Assembly: GCF_000006405.1 (NCBI RefSeq)
Contig: NW_003214886.1
Location: 50,540-89,290, forward strand
DNA: 38,751 nucleotides
Direction of reading: 5' to 3'
Source: Perkinsus marinus ATCC 50983
Lineage: Eukaryota > Perkinsozoa > Perkinsida > Perkinsidae
In this document: positions 11,001-22,000 of the stretch, piece by piece
How positions within the stretch are numbered: position 1 is the stretch's first letter
How the letters are laid out: the number at the start of each line of letters is the position of its first letter
The notes under the pieces: generated by a model
The model's input: only the letters and a program-made list of their open reading frames with translations
Database searches by the model: none
What the model was told of the DNA's origin: nothing
Position numbers and translations under genes: made by a program

Positions 11001-12726
11001 CCCTTCTTATTAGACACTTCAATCTTCTCTTTCTTCCTATTATCTCTATCCTCCTCAGCATGATCCACCACTCGTCTATAGATATCCCTCGGCACTATGT
11101 CCGTAAAGGGGTTCTCAACCTAACCCGTAACACATGGAAAAAATTCTGTAGTTTTCACTCGCCATCATTTTCATTCCAACAGCAAGAGGTGATTTTTTTC
11201 GGTTCTTGTCGTGGAAAAATTTTCATTCATGTACCAAACATTCCCATCACAGCTATCAAAGAAAAGCTAAATCGTTTCCCCCTCTCCCCCGCTGATACGA
11301 TCCATAGTTGTCACTATTATTACCACTTCAGCCCTTATAATATGTGGAGGTGGCTCGTCAGTCGGATAATCATTCGTATCAACATTTGCGTTTGAAATTC
11401 TATCCAGATTATACACAGTATCATCTACGACCTTCCCAAACAAAGTGTACCTGACAGCCAGTCTTGGAGGAGGAATATATGCTCGCTTTCCTCAGCTGAG
11501 CTCAGGAGCTTCCTATACAGTTTGGAGTAGGAATATATGTAATCGCTTTCCTCAGCTGAGCTCAGGAGTTTCCTATACGGTGTTGGAGTAGGAATATATG
11601 TAATCGCTTTCCTCAGCTGAGCTCAGGAGTTTCCTATACAGTGTTGGAGTAGGAATATATGTAATCGCTTTCCTCAGCTGAGCTCGGGAGTTTCCTATAG
11701 TGTTGGAGTAGGAATATATGTTCGCTTTCCTCAGCTGAGCTCGGGAGTTTCCTATAGTGTTGGAGTAGGAATATATGTTCGCTTTTCTCAGCTGAGCTCA
11801 GAAGAGTTTCTTCACTAATTGCAGAAATTAACATACGAATTCGGGTAGAAGTGTACAGAAATTACCAAGAATTCCCCAACATTTCCTCGGAAATTTCATA
11901 CGTCACCAACACATGTAGTTGACCATGTGCGCATTTTCCCACACTGGTCGCAACAACAACAACCATCATCATCCTTTCCTACTTGTTATTAAAACTGTCA
12001 TCTCTGCCCATCGTTATGAAGAACTGCGATCCGTTCGTAGACGCGCCCCCTTTTTCCGCAACTCCTGCACTCGCAACACCGACCAAGCCACGATATCGGA
12101 ACCTTGAACAGCCAGTGTTTATGGAATTTATACTCGCCTTCCTCAGCTGATCCCAGGATCAAGTTCATATACGAACTCAGGTAGAAGTGCTCAGAAAACC
12201 TTCAAAACTAACAAGAATTTCCAAAACTGTCACCAACACATGTAGTACATAGCTTCAAATTGTATTCATGGTTAACGAAATTTTCATGTCCCTCCACACT
12301 GCCCTACTTCAGCCGTGAGTGGAACTCATTCGGATAGGGCTCGCCATAGATCGAGTCACAACCTAGACCAGTGTTGGTCCTATCTCCCCCTTGAATGAGG
12401 AAGTCCTTGATAATCCGATGAAATACAGTTCCGTCGTAGTAGTCTTCCAATGCCTGACAACAAGCAGACAAAAACGGCTCAATGAACTCATTTTCAGAGT
12501 TCAACTTCATTTGCATGAGTGAACAACTACAGTCGAGTTGCCATCTCTCCCACGTATACACACTCTATCCTTCTGAAATCGATCAACGTGTACTCACCAA
12601 CTGAACGAAGTTCCTGGTAGTCTTCGGGCACTCCTTAGACCACAATGCTATCGAAATCGGTCCGTGCGTCGTATGCAGCACCACTTTACCCTTCGTAGGG
12701 GGTTCTGCTACGTAGATGTTGGACAT
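8038..12726 (-). CDS. CWC27: CWC27-type spliceosome-associated cyclophilin, complete, 12 exons
   Basis: A nuclear protein of the activated spliceosome with a cyclophilin-fold domain (family members are usually poor prolyl isomerases). Exons: 12598-12726, 12308-12453, 11983-12102, 11324-11450, 10942-11119, 10729-10889, 10277-10361, 9958-10043, 9478-9595, 9318-9427, 8797-8927, 8038-8227. All phases close and give about 526 residues. The start [15 protein letters not shown] matches the family N-terminus. Next come [46 protein letters not shown] and [13 protein letters not shown] (cyclophilin, about residues 10-170). The family linker [10 protein letters not shown] and [12 protein letters not shown] lead into a charged coiled region, then NWLHSRDG and the family C-terminal VYDPLDPN…KERREENK. 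It ends in an RS/His-rich tail. Human CWC27 is 472 residues, so this one is slightly long. The introns host several repeat families. Confidence 0.94.
8347..8377. repeat. 31-nt inverted repeat in a CWC27 intron
   Basis: Two 13-nt arms (TTCAAATTCGTGA and complement) with a 5-nt loop. It lies in the last CWC27 intron. Confidence 0.8.
8575..8750 (-). mobile_element. CAGTG-family element, copy 1 (degenerate, reverse)
   Basis: Lies in the last CWC27 intron (8228-8796). It keeps the family landmarks in order: TCAGCTG near one end, AGTTCATATACGA, then CACCAACATATGTGG and TTGACCATGTGCATATTTTC before the other end. The terminal repeats are eroded. Confidence 0.7.
8994..9146 (+). mobile_element. CAGTG-family element, copy 2 (degenerate, forward)
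   Basis: Within CWC27 intron 8928-9317. It has CAGTGTA…, CAACTGCACGTGTTGACGAC and GAGCTCAGCTGAG landmarks, and ends TTCCAATACTG. Its end abuts the fold-back element that starts at 9146. Confidence 0.75.
9146..9260. mobile_element. GGAGTTTCACCC fold-back element, copy a
   Basis: It begins GGAGTTTCACCCGTTTTACG and ends with the inverted TTGAAACTCC. The inside carries GTTTTTCACTACTGTTTTTC and ATATGCAGTAGTC, found in every copy. It is inserted exactly at the end of the neighbouring CAGTG-family copy. Confidence 0.8.
9428..9477 (-). other. 50-nt canonical CWC27 intron
   Basis: GTGAGT…TTGTAG. No T-arm or palindrome core. It is a useful comparison for the repeat-bearing introns. Confidence 0.85.
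10418..10673 (+). mobile_element. CAGTG-family element, copy 3 (forward, 5' end eroded)
   Basis: Within CWC27 intron 10362-10728. It has GGTCAACTACATGTGTTGAT near its left end, GCTCAGCTGAGGGAAGCGAC near its right, and ends CTCCAACACTG. The centre has a longer AT-rich spacer than other copies. Confidence 0.8.
10890..10941 (-). repeat. T-arm introner A: 52-nt CWC27 intron with B-box-like core (sense)
   Basis: The whole intron is GTAAGCGGGAGGTCGTGAG then TTCGATCC, a G-rich stretch, TATTTTCC and CTGTAG. GCGGGAGGTCG…GAGTTCGATCC reads like the 3' half of a tRNA (anticodon-stem strand, variable loop, T-arm). Removing it keeps the CWC27 frame (GGDD|GNEKR). Confidence 0.88.
11459..11946 (-). mobile_element. 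CAGTG-family element, copy 4, with expanded terminal tandem array (reverse)
   Basis: Occupies almost all of CWC27 intron 11451-11982. The right end is normal (CATGTAGTTGACCATGTGCG … CCCACACTG). At the left end the terminal segment is repeated six times (11464-11812) in units of about 55-61 bp, each carrying GGAGTAGGAATATATG and CTCAGCTGAGCTC. Confidence 0.88.
12113..12301 (-). mobile_element. CAGTG-family element, copy 5, filling a CWC27 intron (reverse)
   Basis: The CWC27 intron spans 12103-12307 (205 nt). The element from CAGTGTTTATGG to CTCCACACTG accounts for all but 16 nt. The intron is therefore essentially the element plus splice sites. No clear target duplication remains. Confidence 0.82.
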
Positions 12727-12730
12727 AATA

Positions 12731-12757
12731 TCAACAACAACAACAACAACAACCCTT
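12731..12757. repeat. (AAC)n microsatellite upstream of CWC27
   Basis: A run of about eight AAC units immediately before the CWC27 start codon at 12726 (minus strand). It would be in the 5' UTR or core promoter. Confidence 0.9.
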
Positions 12758-13594
12758 TGAAAAACAGTCCATACTTCACATCACGATACCGAACATCTCG
12801 AACCATCCATTTCTCCGACATAGTCGCACCGCTACAATGGCAAATTGTGTTAATACTCTGCACTGTTGAGAGTCTCGAATGATGACACAATTGCTGATCG
12901 GGAGTCGCTCCTATTAACAATATGTTTTCTGGCCAGAGCCTCGGACAAAATGAGCTTTTCATATTATCGTGTCACCACTGCCCTTCAAGACCACCAACAT
13001 TACAACATGCATTAATCAGATCGAAAAACCGGCTCCTCACAGTAACCCGTACTCATCAAGTCGTAAGACCATACATTCAAATGCAGCAATATGCGCCTGA
13101 GCCTCTCGAGAGATGGTAAAATCCCGAATCCAATTTGCAGTACAGTTGTGACGATCCCAACCAGTGCGGGAATGTATGGACATGGTCAACTACATGTGTT
13201 GCTAGGAATATGCAAATTCGAGGAAATTTTGAGAAATTATCGTTGATTTTTGTATACTCATACCCAAAATCGAGCGATTTTTCATAATATGGTGCGGAAA
13301 CTTACACGAGCTCAGTTGAGGAAACCAAACATATATTCCCATACTGCTCCCAACCCAGCGAACAAGTCAACAGCTCCGATACGCCACCAACTACTGCAGT
13401 TTCCATACAGTGCAATATCAACTAGAACTCAACAGATTCCCCAACAACTTGTCGAAACAATCGAAACGATGCCCTTCTATCCATCTGCTCTTCCCCGATT
13501 AGTCTACAGCTAGTCTCTCCTTACCACCACTCATGAGATTCAATAATAAAGACTCCGAGTTCAGTACCTACCCCCACACTTATGAACCTCCTAT
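12758..13594. other. Spacer between PHB2 3' end and CWC27 5' end
   Basis: A head-to-tail spacer on the minus strand. It contains one well-preserved CAGTG-family element (13162-13346). I see no convincing gene in the remainder. Confidence 0.5.
13162..13346 (+). mobile_element. CAGTG-family element, copy 6 (forward, well preserved)
   Basis: Runs from CAGTGCGGGAATG to TATTCCCATACTG. The flanking octamers ATCCCAAC and CTCCCAAC match at 7 of 8 positions, consistent with an 8-bp target-site duplication. Most of the sequence is nearly identical to copy 10 at 35256. Confidence 0.9.
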
Positions 13595-15180
13595 CTATCT
13601 AAGGCCAGCCGTCATCACTACTACCATCTTATTTCGGCTAACGGCCATATGATGCGATATTTCCTTTGCTGCATCGATCCTCCTCAACTCCACAAAACCG
13701 GGATTATTCTGGATCGCCGAACCGATCATCTTCGCCGACTCCATCTCACCTGAGGGAAACTCACTCATCATCATCATCATGATAACAATAATAATAACCA
13801 CTGGTGAGTCTGGTTTTGGTATGATGATCATACTCTAGTTATCGCCTAGCCACCGGATTGTGAAAGCAATTATTAGATTTCTCTAATTCGTTTCGCTTCA
13901 GCTTAAACAATCCTCTGCGAACAAAAAAACAACATTTTCTGACAGCGACGACGCCAAAATGCTGCTGAACAGAATACTAGAGTAAATTCCCTCCATTGGA
14001 GGCGATGTCCTACCCTGAGCCTTGATGATGATGTTCTTCTTCATTTCCTGCGCTTTCAAAACCTGGTACCTCGCCTGTTCGGCCTGTTGCAGGGCTACTT
14101 GCTTCTGCTCGACAGCACCGGCGTACCTGAAAATTCCTATGGTGATGATAACACAATTTCCTCCTACTCTGGTGAGAAGGCGAGGTCCACGATGGCAACA
14201 TCGTCCAAAATCAAGTTGAACTCACGCGCGCGTTCAACCAACTCTTGTCGAATACGACGCGAAACAACCTGCCATGAACAACAATTGAAAAACAGTGTAT
14301 AAGAAAATACGCACATGCACATGATTACATATATGCGTTGGTGACAATATGAAATCTTTGAAGAAGTTTTGGTAAACTTTTTTTGGTTGCTGTGTATTCT
14401 ATCCGAACTTTAGAGTAAACTTATATGATAGTTATTAAGAAAACTCGTGGAGAAACTCATCTGAGGAAAGAGAAGAAATATTCCAACATTGTCAAGTGCT
14501 AGCAGAAGACTCTACCTCTCGCTGAGTCACCAACTCAGAAGCATTGAACTGAGCCACGACAGACTTCAAAACCTCGTTGATGATGGAGGGCAACACCTGG
14601 TAGGAATAGAAATATCCACCCATTAAAGTTGATATCCAAACACCTTCTCATCGTAGTCAGTGCCGACGTAGCGGTAGATTGATGGAAGCTTATCCTCTCG
14701 AGGGCGACATAGTGTTCGTAGGGAAATGCTGACCATCTGCAGATCCTTCGAACCAGTGAGGGAGACCTACAGCAAACGCCCAAGTCATATGCAGCAAAAT
14801 CGATAGTCGGGTGGCTTACCAGAGTTCTCGGCTTACTCCTGATATCAAAATTGATCGGTCGTTCGAACCACGGCATCATCACGTGAGTGCCCTCACTGTA
14901 AAGATTCTCCTTCAACCCGCTGATCCTGGAAAACTTGATGGCTCGATGTCCAGCATCGACTGAAGAGAGGAAAAATGATATGGACCACAATCGGGCCTAA
15001 TCTGTATCTTCCACGAGGCAACCTAAGATACCCCCATCCTAACCTGTGCGTATTATTACCATTAAAAAGGCAGTTCTGGAATGCCCACACCGATCCGCCG
15101 ATCCCCACCGTTCCAACCGTGATCGCCTTCGCCAACTGCGGTCCAATCTTCGAGAACGCTTCGGTGAATTTCTGCGACAT
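13595..15180 (-). CDS. PHB2: Prohibitin-2, complete, 7 exons
   Basis: A subunit of the ring-shaped prohibitin complex of the mitochondrial inner membrane, which supports m-AAA protease, cristae and respiratory-chain assembly. Exons: 15060-15180, 14820-14959, 14644-14766, 14516-14596, 14168-14268, 14014-14126, 13595-13749. All phases close, giving about 277 residues (the family is about 300). The N-terminal hydrophobic anchor ([16 protein letters not shown]) is followed by the SPFH/PHB domain ([27 protein letters not shown]), then [49 protein letters not shown] and the coiled coil ([17 protein letters not shown]). It ends in [15 protein letters not shown]…[11 protein letters not shown]. The order and spacing match PHB2 rather than PHB1. 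It is transcribed away from the BAR-SH3 gene. Confidence 0.95.
14293..14491 (+). mobile_element. CAGTG-family element, copy 7, in a PHB2 intron (forward)
   Basis: The intron 14269-14515 is canonical GT-AG. The element from CAGTGTATAAG to TTCCAACATTG takes up about 80 percent of it. Internal landmarks are diverged (GTGACAATATGAAA, CTCATCTGAGGAAAG). Confidence 0.75.
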
Positions 15181-15325
15181 TAACCAGCAACTGTACGGAT
15201 GAATATCAACCTCGTGTTCGATGCGATATTCAACGTAAAAAGCGCGCGCCCAGATGATCGACGCGTTTTTTCGGAAAAACGGTAAGCGAGATCGCAGTCG
15301 GCAGGATCGTGTTAGCATTGATTTG
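15181..15325. promoter_or_regulatory. 145-bp divergent spacer between PHB2 and the BAR-SH3 gene
   Basis: The start codons at 15180 (-) and 15326 (+) are separated by only 145 bp. Both promoters and 5' UTRs must fit here or overlap the opposite gene. No TATA box is evident. The segment is moderately GC-rich (GCGCGCGCC, GACGCG). Confidence 0.6.
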
Positions 15326-18075
15326 ATGATGACGGGCGTCTTCAGTGGAGTTAAGCAGAGCTTGCAGAACCTCAGGGACTCGGTTGGTGGCCCGCCCACG
15401 GTGAGCCTATTGAGGTTAGCGTATCTTGGAGGTTGACCATGCAAGATACAGATTAGGTCCGATTCCTGCCTTCGCGTATCTTTCTGTCTGTCAGCCGACA
15501 CCTGATTCTCGAGACACCAGCCAGCTCAGTCAACACCCTGGTGAGGCCCGCGATATGTTCGAGGAGTTCCATGCAGCCCTGATGACATGCATCGACCATC
15601 GCATGAAGTTCCGTGCCTTCATCAACATGTGCGTATACACTCCTCCGTCTACTAAGGAGTCCCTTGGTCCTCCACGAGATACTTCGCCTGTGCTGAGGCT
15701 CTCCAGAATTGCTGCAAGTCCCTTCGGAAGATCGGCGCTCCTCGTAACTACGATGGAGTCCCCCCACAGTCAGCGGCCGGCCTCTCTACCTTGCCTGAGA
15801 GTACGCCTCATGCTGCCACCAGTTGCTTGACTACGGTCCTTAGATACTCTTATTCTGATGAACCCTATCATGGGCTCGGTGACGATCGAAGCCGCTGAAG
15901 ACTTGAGGGAGATGAAGAGGAAGGTGCGTCCATCTACTGGTTGAGCTTTAAGCCTCTCCCTTGCCAGATTCGAGACAGGCTCGTTGAGATCTCAACCGAT
16001 GTCAAGAAGCGTCATCGAGACATGCATTCCTGCCACGGCGTGAGTCCCTGCGTCCATTCATTATCATTGAATCGATATCTCTATTCCTCCATCGCTCTCT
16101 CTCTCGTGAAGTGTATTCCCGGTTTGGTATCACAGTGCTAAGGCGGAGTCTTCGTCCGCCTTATGCTCCTCCTCATGGTATCAACAATCCACTGGAATCC
16201 CACCGTACTCGATATAAGTTGTGGTATTGATCAATGCATTCATCGAGCAGTTGCCAAGAGAACGCTCAGGCCCTTCGCAAGGCCGAGGCTGTGTTCAAGC
16301 GCCACCAACAAGAACTGAGTCGGCTGAGAGACCGTCTGCAGCAGTTATACGAGACCTCTGGTCAGCGCGTTCAGATGGACCGCCAACGTGTAAGTGTCTC
16401 GGAATGTATCTGATCAGTGGCTCTGTTGATAAGGTCTTTGAGAGGCTACAGAAAGTGCAACAAGATAGTAATCGATCTGCTAGGGATGTCTCGGAAGAAG
16501 TTGAGATGCTGAAGCGTCGCCACGCCGTAAGTTCGAGCGGATGCATGTCCCTGAGAGGCTTACTCGTTTTAGATACATTTCGACGCGATTTCCCATTTTG
16601 TCGCCGAGCTCGCTTCTCTACAGCGCAAGATGGATCGTCGTATGGCCGATGAGCTCTCGAGGTTGCCCCTGGACTTCAGAGGCTCAGTTGAGGAAGCTGT
16701 GGTGAGTCAATATTATCGGGGAAGTTTTTGCAGCAAGATGTCAGATGACGTGCCAGTCGGGCCCAACAGCTCCTCGTCCTGCATGGTTCTCCGCCGACTA
16801 TCAGCCTATCATCAGTCATCGCGATCAGTGTCTCATGTGCTACCCCGCGCTGCAGTCGGCTTACCTCGTGCTGGAGGCTCAGTAGGACAGAGTTGTCAAT
16901 TACTGCATCTCCTTGTCGCCCTCAGTGCGAGCGGGAAGGATCAGTTCACCGAGTACAGGGCGACTTCTTCTTTCGTCGGTCAGAGAGACGGAGAGCTCTC
17001 ATTCGAGCGCGGTGATGTTATCTTCGTTACTCGTAAGTCTTCTGGCGTTGATATCGGCAGGTGCTTGTCTTCAGAGGACACTGGACTGTGGTGGACTGGG
17101 AGAAATTCACGGGGAGAGGTAAATGCGGGATTAGTTTACATATCGTAGCATCTCGATTATCCGTAGAATTCAGTCGATTGTGCCAACGGTCCGGTTTGGT
17201 TAAATGACATCCTCTTTTCAGTCCGGAAGGTTCCCGTCGTCCTACGTTAGCATCTACGCAGTTGGCGTCGCCATTCCCGAGACCGAGGATCCGAATATCA
17301 CCTCCGTGCATCCTGGTAAGAACCTCTTCTCTCTGTGCTGGACTGCCGTCCACTAGGTGGCCATCCCCTGGGAGCTATCACGCAAGGCGGGGAGGCGCTC
17401 AGAGGCCTGCCTGATGCGCGACCGCCTGTGGCTGTAGTAGGGCGATTCCTTACAGCTGTGTGCATCGCCTTCCTTAGGCTTCCATGCCGCACGTACCGAT
17501 GTCCAGCAGGGAGATTCATGTGGAAGCTGGAGAGCAGTTGGAGATATTGAGTGAGCCGATCCCTGGTAGCGATTTGGTTAAAGTAGGAAATTGTTGGCCT
17601 CCTCGTTGGTGCACAGCTTTGTCGAGGTGAGGAGAGTTCGAGATGGTATGGTAGGAGAAGTCCACATGAATGTCGTGATGGCTCATGGAAATTACCAGAA
17701 CTCCCCTGGGAAGCGACGAAATTACGGTCTTGACCAAATCACGGTAGCCGTGTTCGTTTTGGGAGTCTCCGATCTTGTGTGCTTCAGATCATGGGTCCTA
17801 AATCTGGCACTTCTCCCAACCTGGCTAGAATGTCGCATCCCGGCGCTGGAACTCACTCTCGTTACGCGACTCCGATGAGGGTGCCCACGATCGTCGAGGA
17901 AGATGACGAAGCTGCAGCTAAGGAGGCGGAGAACATGTCGGGAAACATCCAGAGGACACAGGAAGACCTCAGGCATGAGCTGCCTGTGACCAGCGGCCAT
18001 CAGCCAATGAGTACTGTCATTTCCTTGGCGGAAGATGACGAGGAGTCGAGTGAGAAGAGAAGATGTTCATTTTAA
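15326..18075 (+). CDS. BAR domain protein with two SH3 domains (amphiphysin/endophilin-like)
   Basis: Predicted to bend membranes and recruit proline-rich partners in endocytosis or membrane traffic. Exons: 15326-15400, 15495-15628, 15679-15800, 15844-15923, 15968-16039, 16261-16389, 16434-16526, 16573-16701, 16757-16881, 16926-17118, 17222-17315, 17357-17433, 17478-17582, 17627-about 17680, 17788-18075. The BAR helices carry FEEFHAALMTCIDHRMKF, AAEDLREMKRKIRDRLVEI, AVFKRHQQELSRLRDRL and FDAISHFVAELASLQRKM. SH3-1 runs from EYRATSSFVGQRDGELSFER to LWWTGRNSRGE and GRFPSSYV. SH3-2 is VEAGEQLEILSEPIPGSD followed by LVKVRRVRDGMVGEVHMN. The tail is acidic and probably disordered. The start is the first of two adjacent Met codons. 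The exit of exon 14 is uncertain. Introns are short and free of the repeat families seen elsewhere. Confidence 0.87.
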
Positions 18076-19023
18076 ATTAAGTCACTATAATTAAGTTGGC
18101 CTCAGCCACTTGCATAACATGCAATGTGATGATAGTATGAAGTCTCATGTCCGCTCAATTCTAGCCCTCCTTTTTCAGTGTCGACAACTGGTAGGCTTTG
18201 CGTTTGATGTTAGAAGGGTGGGGTATTGTACAACAGATGATTGTCGAGAGAACAGTTCTGGTGAACTGCGCTAAGGGTAGAAAAATGTAGGAATCTCGAT
18301 ATATGGCTAGTGCATGACAACTTCTTCCCGAATTTTTGTTACTGGTAGTCCAAGGAGCTATTTACATGGACTAATGAGACGAACTAACTAGATTAAACCC
18401 CACAATATGGATAGCACTCACACACACGATCTTACCTGAAACCTGTATGGGGGAGCGCCAGCTAAGGACCCTTGGTATTACTTCATTTCTTTCCGATCTT
18501 GCCTGCGATTGGCAGAATATTCACTTGAAGTCCTCATTCTGCAGGACCATTATGTGCATTCCAAACCATAGCACGAGTAGACGTTGCATATTCATGACCG
18601 TCACTTTGGCATGAGAAAACGCGAGCATGCGTCGTTTCAAATCGTACGGAATGAATACGACTTTTGGTTTCTCTGTACTAAGTGACTTTAGTGGAGTCAG
18701 CGACCAGCGCCCGGGATATGTTTTGGCATAGTACGTTACAGTGGTGATACATTAAATTCGGACCTTATAGGCAAATGCGGCCACCGTGGGAGACCCGGGA
18801 AGCATTCGTTTCGCCATAATATCAAATTTATTAGGAAAAATCCTTAGCTACTTCCTTCCGTTTATGGCCGAACAAAACTTGAACAAGTGTGATTCCCATG
18901 CGGAGTTGTGTAATAACAGACTTTGTACGATCAAGATGCCCCCTGCAGTACTGATTAGTACACAAAGCAATGTAGATTAGAAACAAACGAGACAAGCATC
19001 ACAGTTCACTAAAGCGGAACTTT
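18076..19023. other. Convergent spacer between BAR-SH3 and UFD2
   Basis: About 950 bp between two stop codons. I see no open frame with family features, no CAGTG or fold-back element and no B-box core. It presumably holds the two 3' UTRs. Confidence 0.55.
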
Positions 19024-22000
19024 TCATTCCATCTCTTCGTCCAAGTCTATATTATGTTCCTTGCAGAAGGCGTGAATCTCGCTTCGAAGCTCTGGCAGTG
19101 GCTCCAAATCTTCGACTCTGATCAAGTAACAAACTCCTATCATCTGATGATAATCATCAACACTCAACGAGAACACAATTCCATCCAACACCCGATTCAA
19201 TCCGAAAAAACATTAACGATGTTCAATAACCAATTCTGGAGTTAGGATCAAGTCCAAAACCCATTCTAACTTGCGCGATTCGTTCACCGAATATCCCGAC
19301 TGATGGGAATGCATGATAATGCTAACGACCTTGAAGCGCTCGGGTAAACTCCTAACACCCTGGGAGGCCGCTCCAAGGTTGAAAGGAAATCCCCAACCGG
19401 CCCACGCTCACTTCAATGGCTCCCGAGTGAAAGGGTCATGATCGTCCGACATGATAACTCGCACCTAACATAAGAACGAACTCCCACCCAATCGATAGAG
19501 AGATTCACTCACAATATGTCTCCTGTCCATGATCTGCCCAGAGCCCGGCAACTTCACAGGATCAATCATCACCTCTGCCATAATCGGGTCCAGATAATTA
19601 TCAGGTATCTTTGGTGCGAAAAAAGGCGGAGCGAAGCGGATTATTTCAACGACCTACCTCCACACTATCCATGGCTTCTTCGCGCTTGGCTGCAGTTTCA
19701 TTGAGGTGCTTCACAAAAGCTTCGAATTCGTTGAACTCGTCACCAACCAACAACCGTTCGCGCCTCAGAATGGTCACTGCCTGAGGAAACACAAGATCGA
19801 GCAAGACGAGCAAGATTCAGCTCCACCTTATTAAAAGTCTGTGGACTGTAGTATCGCTGGTCGTCAGCAACTATACGACTGATCTTCTCCATCCCTCCGC
19901 CTCGTGCCAAATAGACGTACCTGATTGGAAAAAATACCTTCACCAGGGATCGAACCTGCGACCTACATCTCAGCCAATTTCCTCAGCAAGTCCTTCGGAT
20001 CGAAGTTGTACCTGACCGAATATTCTTATGCTACCACAACGACTCCAATTTACTCGTTGAAGTCGTAGCTTTTTCCCTTCAGTTGAAGGCACTTCGGACC
20101 GACCAGGCGATCAATACAGGGATCAAGGCACGATGTGAGCATTTGTTCCAACACCACCTAGGGGCATTGAGAATTCAGAACAGCGTTCCGGCGAGGCACC
20201 CAACCCGATCATCCAAGATGACATTAGCAGCTTCTTTACACATGGCATGCAGAGTACTGACGGTCTGATGACCCATGCTCATGTACTGCTTGCAATGAGC
20301 CTTCGCGTCCGTACGAGATCTTCGATACCTGACCAGCCGGGTTCGATCCCGGCATCTGTCATTTTCCCTACATATCTTCGCCGTTAACCTCATCCTCCTC
20401 GTCAATTCCTCTTTCGACTGAATATAACCACCAATAGTCATCAAATCACATGCTCCTTTTTTCTCACCTCCGAGCCCTGCCGTCCCCTCCATAGGTTCAT
20501 CACTGCTACCAGCAGCTTGATCTAAAAGTTTCCACAGTCCCGACGGAGCGAAGCAGAGCCAATGACAACTTACGTGATTCATGCTTTCGTATGGCTGTCA
20601 GAGAATCCAGTCCCTAAGGAAAGATGCAACGCGATACCACGAATTGCGCACGCCCTAGAATTTCAGATCTGCAAATTTCAAAAAATTTCTTCCGCTATCA
20701 TCTCCTATATTCTCATGAATAACCAGTAACCAAACCCGACCACTCGGGTAGATAGACGGCTCAAATAGCTCGCCATCGTAGACTTGATGTCGCCTCCGAG
20801 AATCGAACCCGGGATCTCCGTTACCTCATCGAGAAGATAGGTAGTATCGTTCAAGAGCTGGTTAACGAATTTGCAGAACTCTTCAGATTGCTCGATTGCG
20901 AAGGTCTGCAACTGAGCTCGATGCTTCGGCAACGGTAGGACCTGAAATACAGAATCAGTGGATTTCTGATGATCAGTGCGGAAATATATATGTTTGCTTT
21001 CCTCAACTGAGCTAAGAAGTTTCCTTACTAATCATAGAAGTTCATATACGAGTCTGAGTAAAAAGTAGTTGAGTATCTCCCATAATTTCCTCAGAATTTC
21101 CATTTTGGCACCAGCATGTGTGGTTGACAATGTTGACAATTTTATCACACTACTGATGATGGAAGTGATTTGCGAGAGAATAACCAATAGAAAAGTTGCA
21201 TAAGATTCCCACCTGTTCGAACAACTTCTGTATAGGTATCCTCAACTCGAATTTGACGTGCATCCTGATATCATAATACGACTGCTTTGTTTTTTCCACG
21301 GCAGTGAAGACTCTGAAAAATGAAACGTTTCGCGACTCTCGAAAAAGACGCGCAAGAACGGCCAAATGATGAAAAAAAGTAACGAAAGACAATAACGTAT
21401 TCAAGTATCAATGGAAAAGTTTACACTTTTAGTATGAAGACCACTCGTAACAGAAACACACTCCACAACTCATAATATGAACCGCATTTTCTACACGAAT
21501 GATCCAATGCAGTTATGGTTATAATAAAGTGGGAAACCCCACCAATCGTGAGAGAACATTGATCCAACCAGATTGGGAGGAATCGTGGAGGGCCTAGAAC
21601 GTTGAAAAATGCGTTCCTCACCTGATACACGCCGGGACGATGTTTTCCACGCAAAAGTCGGCATTCTCTATTTGGCGAGCATAACGAGGCTGCTTCGAAA
21701 GCGACTTCAATACCTGAGGCACAAAAAAATTTAATGACATAAATTATGAAAAAGATCCGCGCGAAAATTCAAACCTGCTATACCACGAATTCCAAACTTC
21801 TCACCTTAGCAGCTTGCCCTCGAACAGAAGGGTTTTTGCATTTTTCCGACCCCAGGGTCCAGATCACGAACAGCAGCAGCAAATCACAGTCAAGACCGTT
21901 AAAGATGTCACCACGGTTACCACGATTCGTTTGCTCAACGATCTGAAAGAGAAATGCTGGCGGTGGGATTCGAACCCGGGACCTCTGACCTTGGAAGTGT

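Noticed and set aside
11464-11812. CRISPR-like array
   Set aside because: The units are contiguous 55-61 bp repeats without unique spacers, in a eukaryotic intron, and each is the end of a known local transposon.
20783-20824. Independent 42-nt T-arm intron followed by an exon (STMASYLSRLS…)
   Set aside because: The frame stays open, but the UFD2 family requires LLDE to be followed by GLDSL, which lies 170 nt further on. The longer intron is preferred.
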